64,000 nucleotides of DNA from Pseudochelatococcus contaminans (GCF_014195635.1 NZ_JACICC010000004.1:248001-312000), one strand, 5' to 3'. Positions 26,847-36,642 are shown, counted from the first letter of the stretch. Notes: generated by a model not told the origin, from the letters alone. Numbers and translations are program-made.

Positions 26847-28585
26847 CCCTGATCTCCTTGATAATAAAATTATTTTGCAAAAATAACTTACGAGAAGGTC
26901 ATAATTGCGGATCGTTAAAATTTTTCAAAGCTTAAATATTCATTCAATGTAACAATCTCAATAAAGATGGCAACAATAAAAATTCATCAAAAATATATTT
27001 ATTTAATATTAAATGAAATGCATAGAGGCGTGCGGAATTTTATTATTAATTTATAATTATTTTATATCATATCCCTTATTTAGCTTTTGTTGATGCGGTA
27101 TTTTGTCGATTGAATCCGAAATACTTACTTGTGGGCCAGAAGAAGGCATAGGTTTTCCATCAATGGCAGACAGTGATGCCCCCGCTCAAGCGGGGGCAGT
27201 CAAGTGGCATCCTTTCTGCATGCGATCTGCCAGCATTCTGGAAGGTTATATATAAATATAAACCAGGTAATTTAATAAAATTATACATTAATAAAATTTA
27301 ATATCGATTAATTTTGAATGTAATTTAATATATATAACTTATTTCCATTATTATATTTTGTTGATGTGTCAATGGATATTCAATTTGCATGGTGATGCGT
27401 TTCCGAAAAATGAATTTCATTGTCGATAATTGTGGTGTGTTATATTATGCGCGCTTTCGAGACGTTTTCCCTGATAACATTGCTGGACTCACGCCTTAGT
27501 GGGGGCAGGTCAGCTACGACACAAACGGGCCTGTACGGCCTTCTATTCCAGCGAGCCGTTTGGTGCCGTCACTGCGCTCCGAGCGCATATCCAATCCACG
27601 GCCTCCTCACTCGATGAGCCCCTGAAAACAATCTTGGCAGCAATTGCAGGCTCGAAAGCTCTCATTCTGGGCGGTCCCGTACTTTGACGATATGATACCC
27701 ATCGTGCCCGAGCCATTTCGCCTGTACCGTAAAGCGCGTGGATGTTGCGGCCCACCGGGCGCACCTGTACTTTCGCTGGTTGCACTGGACACATTCAGGG
27801 GCGGGAGAGACGCCTGGGGGTACGTCACCATCCCCACGGGAGTTACCCGGCCATACGAATTGTCTCAGGCGTCTCGGGTGATATTATACATCGTAAGGTC
27901 GCCTGCTCAAGATTTCAGGCCGGTGCGTTCTTTCGTGACGCATTTGCGGCCAGTGCGTCTTTGCGGGGTTTTAGGGATAAGAGCCTCAAATGAGGCCCCC
28001 AATGATCCACGACAGCATCGTCAATCTTAAGGCATCGCCAATCGACCGCGATCCGGAATTGGCGACATTCATCGCCAGCCGCCTGGGCTTGCAAACAATC
28101 TCGCAGATTGCATCTGAGTGCCGAGAGAATTTTGGCTCGCAACGCGCGCCCAGCAAATCCGCCATCTACCGCTATTGGATCAGGCAACGTGCGACCAACC
28201 GCCGAAGTGCGCGTCCCTCTATATCCCCCTAAATCCGGGCAAATCCCAGATGCCCGTTCCAAGATAATTCGGAACATTCCCGTTTAAAGGTAATCTATCT
28301 AGAGCGGAACGCTTGTGCAGAACGGGAAAGACGCAACCGGATGCGCCTTGGCAAAGATGGCATGGGAGCGGGATAGGGAAAACAACGCAAACGGTTGCCA
28401 CGCCTTAGACTTTGAGATGCTCGGCAGCCTATTTTTCTGTGGACCCCGCCCACAAAAAATAATGATTTATATAAAATTAATAGAAAAAATATTTTATGTT
28501 GCAATCTTATTAAGTTGGCTGCTATGCGCTCACACTTGATAATTCAGTATGAAGCTGCTTTTCAGGGACGCGGCTGACGGGAGTT
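26847..28585. other. AT-rich, gene-poor island
   Basis: From about 26880 to 27440 and again near 28460-28500 the sequence is strongly AT-rich (runs of TTTAATA/ATAAAATT), unlike its 60% G+C surroundings. It holds no recognisable gene in the first 1.1 kb. A perfect hairpin GCCCCCGC-TCAA-GCGGGGGC stands at 27178-27197. Between 27500 and 28260 the composition is intermediate and only one short frame (27990-28232) looks protein-like. The pattern suggests decayed horizontally acquired DNA. I saw no tRNA, integrase or terminal repeats. Confidence 0.6.
27990..28232 (+). CDS. Small putative DNA-binding protein (phage-like helix-turn-helix)
   Basis: This 80-residue frame contains LATFIASRLGLQTISQIASE, then a segment ending RAPSKSAIYRYWIRQRA. 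The pattern (degenerate recognition of an environment, S.SAI.RYW, then a basic tail) resembles the small HTH proteins of Mu-like phages and integrative elements. The start could also be the ATG at 28002. It lies alone in an AT-rich, decayed region, so it may be a remnant. I do not recognise a specific family. Confidence 0.4.
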   Translation: MRPPMIHDSIVNLKASPIDRDPELATFIASRLGLQTISQIASECRENFGSQRAPSKSAIYRYWIRQRATNRRSARPSISP

Positions 28586-29536
28586 ATGGCATTGGCGACG
28601 CATATCACTATTCTGGACGGGGGCATGGGACGGGAATTGCTGCGCTCGGGCGCGCCGTTCCGTCAGCCGGAATGGTCCGCTCTGGCCCTCATCGAGGCGC
28701 CGGAGCATGTGCGCAGGGTTCATGAGTCTTTCATCAACGCCGGTGCGCAAGTCATCACGACCAACAGCTATGCCGTTGTGCCTTTCCATATCGGCGAACA
28801 GCGGTTTCGTGAACGCGGCCTTGAGCTTGTGCGCCTGGCGGGGACGCTTGCGCGCGAGGCCGCACAGACCGCGGATCGCCCTGTACGCGTCGCGGGGTCG
28901 CTGCCGCCGCTGTTCGGCTCTTATAGGCCCGATCTTTTCAACCCCGATGAAGCCCCTGCTCTGCTGTCCGTGCTCATTGAAGGGTTGTCGCCGCACGTTG
29001 ATTTCTGGCTGGCGGAAACGCAGAGCGGAACTGCCGAGATACGCGCGGTGCGTGAGGCACTCGGGAATGACGAACGTCCGCTGTGGTTATCCTTCACACT
29101 TGACGACACCGGAGACGCGGAAGCTGTCGCAGCGGGACGTGAACCGCCGCGTCTTCGCTCGGGTGAGACGGTGACTGAAGCTGCCGCAGCGGCGGTTGAG
29201 GTCGGTGCATCCGCGCTTCTCTTCAACTGCAGCCAGGCGGAGATCATGGAAACAGCCGTTAAGGCGGCCGTGACCGCCCTGCATGCCGCTGATTCCCAGA
29301 TCACCGTCGGTGTTTACGCCAATGCGTTTGTGCCTGAGCCTGACCCTGCCCTCAAGCGGCCAGCGAACGCGGGGCTGAGTGCGTTGAGAGAGGATCTCGA
29401 TGCATCGGGTTACCTGCACTTTGCCCGGCGGTGGGTCGATGCCGGAGCCACGATCATAGGCGGCTGTTGTGGCATCGGGCCTGAGCATATTGCCGAATTG
29501 GCGTCCACCTTCAAATCTCACCCCGAAGCTGCCTGA
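28586..29536 (+). CDS. Homocysteine S-methyltransferase family protein
   Basis: This 316-residue cytoplasmic enzyme of the MmuM/BHMT fold transfers a methyl group from S-methylmethionine or a betaine-type donor to homocysteine. It starts ITILDGGMGRELLRSGAPFR. It has ITTNSYAVVPFHIGE, the first zinc cysteine in LLFNCSQAE and the last pair in IIGGCCGIGPEHI. GGGAG precedes the ATG. It lies 27 bp before an ABC importer operon, so donor uptake and methyl transfer may be linked. Which donor is used is not visible. Confidence 0.88.
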   Translation: MALATHITILDGGMGRELLRSGAPFRQPEWSALALIEAPEHVRRVHESFINAGAQVITTNSYAVVPFHIGEQRFRERGLELVRLAGTLAREAAQTADRPVRVAGSLPPLFGSYRPDLFNPDEAPALLSVLIEGLSPHVDFWLAETQSGTAEIRAVREALGNDERPLWLSFTLDDTGDAEAVAAGREPPRLRSGETVTEAAAAAVEVGASALLFNCSQAEIMETAVKAAVTALHAADSQITVGVYANAFVPEPDPALKRPANAGLSALREDLDASGYLHFARRWVDAGATIIGGCCGIGPEHIAELASTFKSHPEAA

Positions 29537-29563
29537 ACGGCATCGCCGCAAGGAACCAGTCTC

Positions 29564-31108
29564 ATGACACGATCGATCTTGGGCAACATCAACCGCCGTA
29601 CCCTGCTTCAGGGGGCTGGCATGCTGGCGGCAGCGGGGCTGATCGGCGTTGGCCCGGCACGGGCCGCGGAGCCGCGCAAGGGCGGACATCTCATCCTTGG
29701 CATCGACAATGCTTCAAGCGCCGACCGCATTGATCCTGCTTCCTATTACGAAAGCTATGCTTACTACGTCGGCCGCCAGATCTTCGACACGCTGACGGAT
29801 CTGAATGAAGACGGCTCGTTGCGACCGGCACTTGCCGAATCCTGGGAGCCGCGCGACGGGGCCAGGACGTGGGTGTTCAAGCTGCGGAACGGCGTGCAGT
29901 TTCACAACGGCAAGGAGTTGACGCCAGAGGATGTGATCTACTCGATCAATCATCATCGCGGCGAAGACAGCAAGTCTGCCGGTAAAGGTTACCTGCTCAG
30001 CGTCAGCAAGATCGAGAAGACCGGCGATAACGAGGTCACGTTCACGCTTTCCGAGCCGAATGCCGACTTCTCTTATCTGCTGGGTGAAGTCTATTTCGGC
30101 ATTTCGCCGGATGGCGCGAATTTCGATGACGGTATCGGGACCGGCCCCTTCATTCTGGAGGATTTCCAGCCGGGCGTGCGCACGCTGACACGCCGCAACC
30201 CCAATTACTGGGACAGCACGCGCGGTCACGTCGACTCGGTCGAGACCGTGGCTTACAACGACAGCACGGCAAGGGTGGCGGCGCTCATCAGCGGCGCGGT
30301 TCACTTCATCAACAATGTCGAACCGCGCATCGGTGAGCGAATCGCCTCCAACCCGGCGCTGGCGCTGCATCGCGAACCCGACAGGCGCATCATCCTGTTC
30401 GTGGGGCGGTCGGATCAGGGTCCGTTCCAGAACCCGGACGTCCGGCTAGCGCTTAAATATGCAATCGATCGGCAGCAGATTCTCAGTTCCGTTCTTCTGG
30501 ACACGGGATCGGTCGCCTACGATAACCCGATTTTCCCGTCCAACCGTTACTTCGCCAGCGATCTGCCGAAGCGTCCTTACGATCCGGAGCGGGCGCTGCA
30601 CCATTGGAAAAAGGCCGGCTATGATGGCAAGGTCGTGCTGTCTGCATCTGACGGGGCAACTTTTGCCGGCGCGCTCGACGCGGCGCAGCTTTATCAGGCA
30701 TCCGCAGAGAAGGCTGGCATCCCCTTTGAGGTAGAGCGTGTGCCGGCTGATGGCTACTGGACGAACACGTGGCTCAAGAAGCCGTTCTTCCCGTCCCTCT
30801 GGGCCGCACGGCCGACTGCGGATGCAATGCTGTCGCTGATTTATCTTTCCGATGCACCGTGGAATGAGAGCGGCTGGAAGAATCCTGCCTTTGACCAGCT
30901 AGTGATTTCGGCCCGCGCCGAGCTGGACGAAGACAAGCGCAAGCAGCTGTACCACGATGCACAACAACTCATCGTGGAAGAAAACAGCTCCATCATTCCA
31001 GCCTATACCGATCTCATCAGCGCCAGCACAAGCAAGCTGCGGGGCTTCACTGTGATCCCAGGTCAGGTCGGACCGCGGACGGCTGCCACAAGCTGGTTCG
31101 AAAGCTGA
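29564..31108 (+). CDS. ABC transporter substrate-binding protein, peptide/nickel family (SBP_bac_5)
   Basis: This 514-residue periplasmic receptor has a Tat signal (NRRTLLQGAGMLAAAG, cleavage near ARA|AE). The family core includes WEPRDGARTWVFKLRNGVQF, HNGKELTPEDVIYSINHH and IGTGPFILEDFQPGVR. It starts the importer operon. The Tat export is notable, as most members use Sec. Ligand could be a short peptide, an opine or another amphipathic compound. Confidence 0.9.
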   Translation: MTRSILGNINRRTLLQGAGMLAAAGLIGVGPARAAEPRKGGHLILGIDNASSADRIDPASYYESYAYYVGRQIFDTLTDLNEDGSLRPALAESWEPRDGARTWVFKLRNGVQFHNGKELTPEDVIYSINHHRGEDSKSAGKGYLLSVSKIEKTGDNEVTFTLSEPNADFSYLLGEVYFGISPDGANFDDGIGTGPFILEDFQPGVRTLTRRNPNYWDSTRGHVDSVETVAYNDSTARVAALISGAVHFINNVEPRIGERIASNPALALHREPDRRIILFVGRSDQGPFQNPDVRLALKYAIDRQQILSSVLLDTGSVAYDNPIFPSNRYFASDLPKRPYDPERALHHWKKAGYDGKVVLSASDGATFAGALDAAQLYQASAEKAGIPFEVERVPADGYWTNTWLKKPFFPSLWAARPTADAMLSLIYLSDAPWNESGWKNPAFDQLVISARAELDEDKRKQLYHDAQQLIVEENSSIIPAYTDLISASTSKLRGFTVIPGQVGPRTAATSWFES

Positions 31109-31144
31109 GCGTGAAGGCAACAGCCGCGCACCGTTTATAGGCAG

Positions 31145-32143
31145 ATGAGCAGTCGAGCTTTGATACCCCTGCGTTTTTCGGTGCGTGAGCACCCCATACT
31201 GAGTCTGGTCGCCGCACGAGTGGCGATCAGCATTCCGATTCTGTTTGTGGTTTCGATACTGATCTTCGCGGCGACGGAGGTTTTGCCGGGTGACGTTGCC
31301 TCTGCCGTGCTTGGCCAGTCCGCCACACCGTCAGCACTGGCTGCGCTGCGGGCGGAGTTCAACCTCGATCAGCCGGCCTATCTCCGTTATATCGACTGGC
31401 TATCCGGTGTGCTCGGCGGAGATCTCGGAACAAGCTTCACCAGCCGGCGAGACATTACTGAAACCATAAGCCTGCGGCTCGGCAACACGCTTGTTCTGGC
31501 TGCCGCAACCGCTATCGTAACGGTGCCTGCGGCTGTGTTTTTGGGCATCTTATCGGTTTATCGCCATAACGGGTTCCTCGATCGCGCGGTGAATGCCTTC
31601 ACCCGTGCGACCGTGGCGCTGCCGGAGTTCTTCTCCGGTTATCTGCTGATTTTCGTTTTTGCGGTAACGCTCGGATGGCTGCCCAGTAGCGCCGCCGTAT
31701 TTCGGGATATGAGCCCGGGTGCGCGGGCAGTGGCGCTCATCCTGCCTTGCATAACGCTGGCCCTGGCGGTGATTGGCCATATCACCACCATGACGCGGGC
31801 GGCTTTGCTCAACGTCATGTCCTCCCCCTATATCGAGATGGCCGAATTGAAGGGCCTGTCGCGCTGGACGATCATCCGCCGCCATGCGTTGCCGAATGCT
31901 GTGGGCCCGATTGCGAACGTCGTTGCCCTCAATCTTGCCTATCTGGTTGTGGGCGTGGTGGTCGTTGAATCGGTCTTCGTCTATCCGGGGATGGGGCAAT
32001 ATATGATCGATGCGGTGTTGCGACGCGATGTCCCCACGGTGCAAGCCTGCGGCCTGATTTTTTCCGTTGCGTACATCGTGGTCAACATGCTGGCGGATAT
32101 CTTCGCCCTGATTGCCAATCCACGGCTGAGGCACCCGAAATGA
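31145..32143 (+). CDS. ABC transporter permease, DppB-like
   Basis: This 332-residue inner-membrane subunit of a peptide/nickel importer has six hydrophobic segments. The C-terminal half carries the family's EAA-loop region (YIEMAELKGLSRWTIIRRHA followed by LPNAV) and VVVESVFVYPGMGQYMIDAV. It starts 36 bp after the binding-protein stop. Confidence 0.92.
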   Translation: MSSRALIPLRFSVREHPILSLVAARVAISIPILFVVSILIFAATEVLPGDVASAVLGQSATPSALAALRAEFNLDQPAYLRYIDWLSGVLGGDLGTSFTSRRDITETISLRLGNTLVLAAATAIVTVPAAVFLGILSVYRHNGFLDRAVNAFTRATVALPEFFSGYLLIFVFAVTLGWLPSSAAVFRDMSPGARAVALILPCITLALAVIGHITTMTRAALLNVMSSPYIEMAELKGLSRWTIIRRHALPNAVGPIANVVALNLAYLVVGVVVVESVFVYPGMGQYMIDAVLRRDVPTVQACGLIFSVAYIVVNMLADIFALIANPRLRHPK

Positions 32144-32955
32144 GGCGCCTGCGCTCGCCGGCAACCGTGCTGGCGTATATCTTTCTCGGCCTCGTTTTTA
32201 TCGCATCCGTCGGCGCGCCGTGGATTGCGCCTCACGGCGTGAGCGAGATCGTCGGCCGTGGCTGGGAGCCGCCATCCGCCAACGCGCTGTTCGGCACGGA
32301 CACGGTGGGACGAGATCTGTTCTCGCGGCTCATCTGGGGCGCGCCGGTGACGATGGCGATTGCATTGTCAGCCACCCTCCTGGCCTTCCTGCTGGGTGGC
32401 GCGACAGGGATGCTGGCCGGCCTTTCGCGTGGCCGGTTCGGCATGCTTCTCGACCGGATGAACGACGTGCTGATTTCATTGCCGACCCTGATTTCAGCGC
32501 TGGTGCTGTTATCTGTGCTGCCGCGGAACACATTTATTCTTGTGGCGGTGATTGGTCTGCTGGAATCGACCCGTGTTTTTCGTGTCAGCCGCGCGTTGGC
32601 TGCCGAACTTGGCGCCATGGAGTTTGTGGAGGTCGCGCGGTTGCGCGGCGAGAACCTCTTCTGGATCATTCGAGCCGAGGTGCTGCCGAATGCGTTGACG
32701 CCTCTGCTGGCCGAGTTTGGCCTGCGCTTTACGCTTGCTGTGATTTTCTTGTCGACGCTGTCTTTTCTCGGGCTGGGGATTCAGCCGCCTGCCGTGGACT
32801 GGGGCAGCCTCGTGCGCGAAAATAAGGACGGTATCGTCTTTTCCGTTGGCGCTGCGCTTATTCCCGGCGCTGCAATCGCGCTGCTCGCCATCTCGGTGAA
32901 TCTGGTCGTGGATCGGCTGCTTGAGCGCAGCGCAGCAACGCGGAGCGGTCGATGA
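32140..32955 (+). CDS. ABC transporter permease, DppC-like
   Basis: This is the second membrane subunit, 271 residues. NALFGTDTVGRDLFSRLIWG is the DppC hallmark, and the EAA loop reads EFVEVARLRGENLFWIIRAE. Its start overlaps the dppB-like stop in ATGA, so the two are translationally coupled. Confidence 0.92.
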   Translation: MRRLRSPATVLAYIFLGLVFIASVGAPWIAPHGVSEIVGRGWEPPSANALFGTDTVGRDLFSRLIWGAPVTMAIALSATLLAFLLGGATGMLAGLSRGRFGMLLDRMNDVLISLPTLISALVLLSVLPRNTFILVAVIGLLESTRVFRVSRALAAELGAMEFVEVARLRGENLFWIIRAEVLPNALTPLLAEFGLRFTLAVIFLSTLSFLGLGIQPPAVDWGSLVRENKDGIVFSVGAALIPGAAIALLAISVNLVVDRLLERSAATRSGR

Positions 32956-34535
32956 ACGACGCCCCCCTTCTCGATATACGGGCGCTGTCAATCACCGCGC
33001 GGAGCGCCTCGGGGCCGATCCGGCTGATCGATGATGTGTCACTGACATTGGCGCGCGGGCAGGTTCTGGGCTTGATCGGAGAGTCAGGAGCTGGAAAATC
33101 CACGATCGGTTTTGCCGCTCTTGGATATCTCCGTCCGGGCCTTCAGGTGACTGGCGGAGAGGTGCGCATCGACGGACGCGACATACTTGCGCTTTCCGCG
33201 CAAGACCGAAGCCGTTTGCGCGGAGCCCGGCTTGCTTATGTCGCCCAATCGGCGACGGCTGCTTTCAATCCGGCGCACCGGCTTGGCGATCAGGTGGTGG
33301 AGGCGGCGCTTGCTTTTAACCGGCTTGATCGCTCCAAGGCGAAAAAGCGCGCGAGAGACCTGTTCGCGATGCTTGAGCTGCCGAGCCCGAACACCTTTGG
33401 CGAGCGGTTTCCCCATCAGGTTTCGGGCGGTCAGTTGCAAAGGGCCATGATCGCCATGGCTATGTGCACCGATCCGGAGCTGATCGTTTTCGATGAGCCC
33501 ACGACAGCACTTGACGTCACCACACAGGACGAGGTGCTGAAAGCCATCCGCAACGTGATTGCCGCAAGCGGCGCAGGCGCGCTTTATATCAGCCACGATC
33601 TTGCTGTTGTGGCACGTGTTGCTGACGAAATTCTTGTGCTGCGGCATGGCCGCGCCGTTGAACACGGTGCGACGAGAGCCGTTATCGATACCCCACGCGA
33701 GGCTTACACAAAGGCGCTTCTCGATGTTGCGCGCCGGGGCGGGTCAAGGTCGCCGGAGGCCGGCAGCACACCGTCGCTTCTTTCGATAGAGGGCATCACG
33801 GCGGCTTACCGGCATGGCGGTACGATTTTGCACGACGTATCGCTGTCGCTTCCCGAAGCGCGAACACTTGCCGTGGTGGGCGAGTCCGGATCGGGAAAAT
33901 CCACTCTGGGCAGAGTCGTCAATGGCCTTCTGCCGCCACAGGCTGGCACCGTTTCCTTTCAGGGAAGGACGCTTGCGGCCAGTCTCGACAAACGCTCGCG
34001 CAATGATCGGCGCGAGATTCAAACCATCCATCAAAGTCCCGATGCCGCGCTCAACCCACGTCAGACCGTTGGCAGTATTCTGGTAAGACCGCTCGGTTTT
34101 TATTTCGGCATGACGGGCAAGCGGAAGCAGGCCCGCATCAACGAGCTACTGACACAGGTGGAACTCGATCCGGCGCTCGCGAAGCGCTACCCGGCAGAGC
34201 TTTCCGGCGGGCAGAAGCAGCGCGTTTGCATAGCACGCGCCCTCGCCGCCGAGCCCAGGCTCATTATTTGCGACGAACCGACTTCCGCGCTCGACCCGCT
34301 CGTGGCCGATGGCATATTGCGGCTGCTGCGCGAGTTACAGGAGAGCCGCGGCCTGTCCTATCTTTTCATCACCCACGATATTGCCACCGTCCGCGCCTTT
34401 GCCCACGAGGTCGCCGTCATGCATCTGGGACGCGTGGTGAGGCAGGGCACGGTAGCCAAAGCGCTGTCCCCGCCCTTCGACGACTATACCGGCCGATTGC
34501 TGGCCGCAGTGCCGACGCTTGATAACGTGAGCTGA
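32952..34535 (+). CDS. ABC transporter ATP-binding protein with two nucleotide-binding domains (DppDF fusion)
   Basis: The 527-residue protein combines DppD-like (about 1-265) and DppF-like (about 275-525) ATPases in one chain. Walker A motifs GESGAGKST and GESGSGKST, signatures VSGGQLQRAMIAMAM and LSGGQKQRVCIARAL, and two Walker B segments ending FDEPTTALD and CDEPTSALD are intact. The start overlaps the upstream permease stop in ATGA. A terminator follows at 34557. Confidence 0.93.
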   Translation: MNDAPLLDIRALSITARSASGPIRLIDDVSLTLARGQVLGLIGESGAGKSTIGFAALGYLRPGLQVTGGEVRIDGRDILALSAQDRSRLRGARLAYVAQSATAAFNPAHRLGDQVVEAALAFNRLDRSKAKKRARDLFAMLELPSPNTFGERFPHQVSGGQLQRAMIAMAMCTDPELIVFDEPTTALDVTTQDEVLKAIRNVIAASGAGALYISHDLAVVARVADEILVLRHGRAVEHGATRAVIDTPREAYTKALLDVARRGGSRSPEAGSTPSLLSIEGITAAYRHGGTILHDVSLSLPEARTLAVVGESGSGKSTLGRVVNGLLPPQAGTVSFQGRTLAASLDKRSRNDRREIQTIHQSPDAALNPRQTVGSILVRPLGFYFGMTGKRKQARINELLTQVELDPALAKRYPAELSGGQKQRVCIARALAAEPRLIICDEPTSALDPLVADGILRLLRELQESRGLSYLFITHDIATVRAFAHEVAVMHLGRVVRQGTVAKALSPPFDDYTGRLLAAVPTLDNVS

Positions 34536-34556
34536 CAAGCGCCCGGAAAAGCAGAA

Positions 34557-34582
34557 GCGGGCCGAAAGGCCCGCCCCCTTTT
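34557..34582 (+). terminator. Intrinsic terminator of the ABC importer operon
   Basis: GCGGGCC-GAAA-GGCCCGC followed by CCCCTTTT, 21 bp after the ATPase stop. The reverse strand has a weaker T tract, so it may also serve the convergent repeat-protein gene. Confidence 0.8.
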
Positions 34583-34599
34583 CAGGTTCTGGATTGATC

Positions 34600-36420
34600 T
34601 CAGACGTTGTTGACGTCGTGGATCTCACGGCCTTCGTAGATGCCGTATTGCAGGTAGTGCGTCAGCGGGTTGATGCCGGCGGCAGCAATGTCAGCGTTGT
34701 TGTCCAGATAGGCCTGCGTATCGAACTCGGACGATGCCGCACGGCCTTCGCGCCAGCCAAAGCTGTTGTAGTGCTCCAGCGGATCGATGCCGGCAGCCGC
34801 AACGTCTGCGTTCGCGGCCAGGTAGTCTGCCGGATCGAAGAGCGTGTTGGCCGAACGGCCTTCCTTGAAGCCGAACTCGGCGAAGTGCGTGCGGGCGTCG
34901 ATGCCTGCCGCCGCGATGTCGGCGTTCGAGAGCAGGTAGTGCTGCGCGTCGAAGCCGTCGGCTGCGATGGTCTCGCCGACTGCCTCGTAAGCCTTGCGGC
35001 CTTCCGCACGACCGGACTGGAGGTAGTGCTCCAGCGCATTGATGCCGGCAGCCGCGACATCCGCGTTGTTCTGCAGATACAGGCGGACATCGAAGTTGGC
35101 CGATGTATCGCGTCCCTCAGCAGCACCGGCATTGATGAAGTGCTCCAGCGCACCCACACCGGCTGCCGCGACATCCTTGTTCACGGCCAGATAGCCGCTG
35201 ACGTCGAAGAAGGCGTTGGGATCGCGGCCTTCGGAAGCGCCGTGCTGGAGGAAGTGCTCGGACGAACCCACGCCGGCCTTGAAGATGTCGAGGTTGTTGA
35301 GGGCGTAGAACACCGGATCGAACAGACCGGAGTGCGAGGTCAGGTCGATCGAACCGTCCTTGAACACCAGCTTGGTGAAACCGACGAGATGGTCTGACAC
35401 CGCGCCGCCTTCGTTGATGCTGATGTGCGTGCCGTTGTGCTCCAGAGCATAATCGGCAAGGCTCTTGGCGAGCGTCACGGTCTTACCGCCTTCCGGCGCA
35501 GTAATGACGTCAAACTTGTCATCCGCTCCGGCCTCGGTCGGCTGCGTAGGCTCGCTGGGCTGCGTCGGTTCACTTGGCTGCGTAGGCTCGCTCGGCTGCG
35601 TAGGCTCGCTTGGCTGCGTGGGCTCGCTCGGCTGCGTCGGTTCACTTGGCTGCGTGGGCTCGCTCGGCTGCGTGGGTTCGCTCGGCTGCGTGGGTTCGCT
35701 CGGCTCAAACGGTATTGGTCCGTATAATACGTCGTTTTTCACCCCCCTCTCTGGCAGTGAAGCGGCGTCGTTACCCGAGAGATCCTGGATCGCAGAGTTG
35801 CGGATGCCCGCATCCGGCTCCGGCGCCGCATAGGAGACCGTCACCGACTGCCCCTTGGTGATCGGAGTCGCCAGCGTCAGATACACCGTACTTTGGGAAA
35901 CCCGCACCTCGCTCACGGCGACGGGGGAGTTGTCCACCTTCACCACGAAGTCAGCGGCATCGGCCGTGATGGTGTGAAGGAGCGCGTTATAGTGCAGCAA
36001 GATGCTCTCGCCGACCAAGTCGGTCATCGCCGTCACCAGCGTCGGAGCCGTTGTGTCGGCAGCGATGGTGCTGTTGTTGCTCACGTTCGTCTCTGGCAGT
36101 GAAGCGGCGTCGTTACCCAGGAGATCCTGGATCGCAGGGTTGCCGACGCTCGCATCCGGCTTCGGCGCCGTATAGGAGACCGTCACCGACTGCCCCTTGG
36201 TGATCGTAGTGTGCAGTAGCAGATCAACTGTATTAGGGATATTCTCGTTTCCATTCCAGTAAGGGCGGTACCACATGGCAACGGGGACCCCGTTCACCTT
36301 TACCTCGAAGGCCTCCGTGCTGAGGTAGTTGCCATCAATAAGCAGTGCTTCGTTGTAAGAGAGGATGACTTTACCGCCATCGGCGCTAACTTCGGCAGAT
36401 TGAAAAACCGGACTTGCCAT
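34600..36420 (-). CDS. Repeat-built, probably secreted protein: SWM-like domains, (SEPTQP)9 linker, six C-terminal repeats
   Basis: The 606-residue protein has three parts. Residues 1-235 hold two related beta domains, each ending KGQSVTVSYTAP / DAASLPE-like text as in SWM repeats. Residues about 240-295 are nine SEPTQP repeats. Residues about 365-606 are six repeats of about 38 residues following F D..x.YL..N.D.AAAG......HY...G..EGR. Such repeats occur in secreted or cell-surface proteins of alphaproteobacteria. There is no N-terminal signal peptide, so a type I system or similar would be needed. No exporter is nearby. It is monocistronic. Function is not recognised; surface adhesion or calcium-dependent binding are guesses. 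Confidence 0.8.
   Translation of the reverse strand: MASPVFQSAEVSADGGKVILSYNEALLIDGNYLSTEAFEVKVNGVPVAMWYRPYWNGNENIPNTVDLLLHTTITKGQSVTVSYTAPKPDASVGNPAIQDLLGNDAASLPETNVSNNSTIAADTTAPTLVTAMTDLVGESILLHYNALLHTITADAADFVVKVDNSPVAVSEVRVSQSTVYLTLATPITKGQSVTVSYAAPEPDAGIRNSAIQDLSGNDAASLPERGVKNDVLYGPIPFEPSEPTQPSEPTQPSEPTQPSEPTQPSEPTQPSEPTQPSEPTQPSEPTQPSEPTQPTEAGADDKFDVITAPEGGKTVTLAKSLADYALEHNGTHISINEGGAVSDHLVGFTKLVFKDGSIDLTSHSGLFDPVFYALNNLDIFKAGVGSSEHFLQHGASEGRDPNAFFDVSGYLAVNKDVAAAGVGALEHFINAGAAEGRDTSANFDVRLYLQNNADVAAAGINALEHYLQSGRAEGRKAYEAVGETIAADGFDAQHYLLSNADIAAAGIDARTHFAEFGFKEGRSANTLFDPADYLAANADVAAAGIDPLEHYNSFGWREGRAASSEFDTQAYLDNNADIAAAGINPLTHYLQYGIYEGREIHDVNNV
35540..35701. repeat. 18-bp minisatellite, nine tandem units
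   Basis: Nine 18-bp units (plus-strand form GGCTGCGTNGGNTCNCTN) encode the SEPTQP repeats of the 34600-36420 protein. The unit count could vary by slippage without a frameshift. Confidence 0.9.
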
Positions 36421-36642
36421 AAGAAATTCTCCTCGAAGAATCTGAAACAGAAATAGGCTCTATTTCCCTGAATGAACAAACGCGAGATTCTGCTCAAATA
36501 AACAGTGGTAGAGCGCTCAACGACACAACATTATTAACGGCGCCACTTCCTGGTTTACTGCCAGGCAGGCTTTCAGCACATCATGTGACGAATTGACGAC
36601 AGATATGTCACATCTGTCCGCCCCTGTCTACCCCCGCATATG

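Noticed and set aside
27178-27197. GC-rich hairpin considered as a terminator or CRISPR repeat
   Set aside because: Single copy, no U tract, no neighbouring repeats or cas genes.
27543-28030. Short frames on both strands inside the AT-rich island (for example 27543-27794 minus, 27644-28030 plus)
   Set aside because: No ribosome binding site, conserved motif or consistent codon use; left as unassigned sequence.
28460-28585. Possible SAM-type riboswitch before the homocysteine methyltransferase
   Set aside because: No match to the SAM-II or SAM-I cores I could recognise; only an ordinary ribosome binding site.
34594-35397. 267-codon plus-strand frame opposite the C-terminal repeats
   Set aside because: Its repeat pattern is the mirror of the six repeats encoded on the minus strand.
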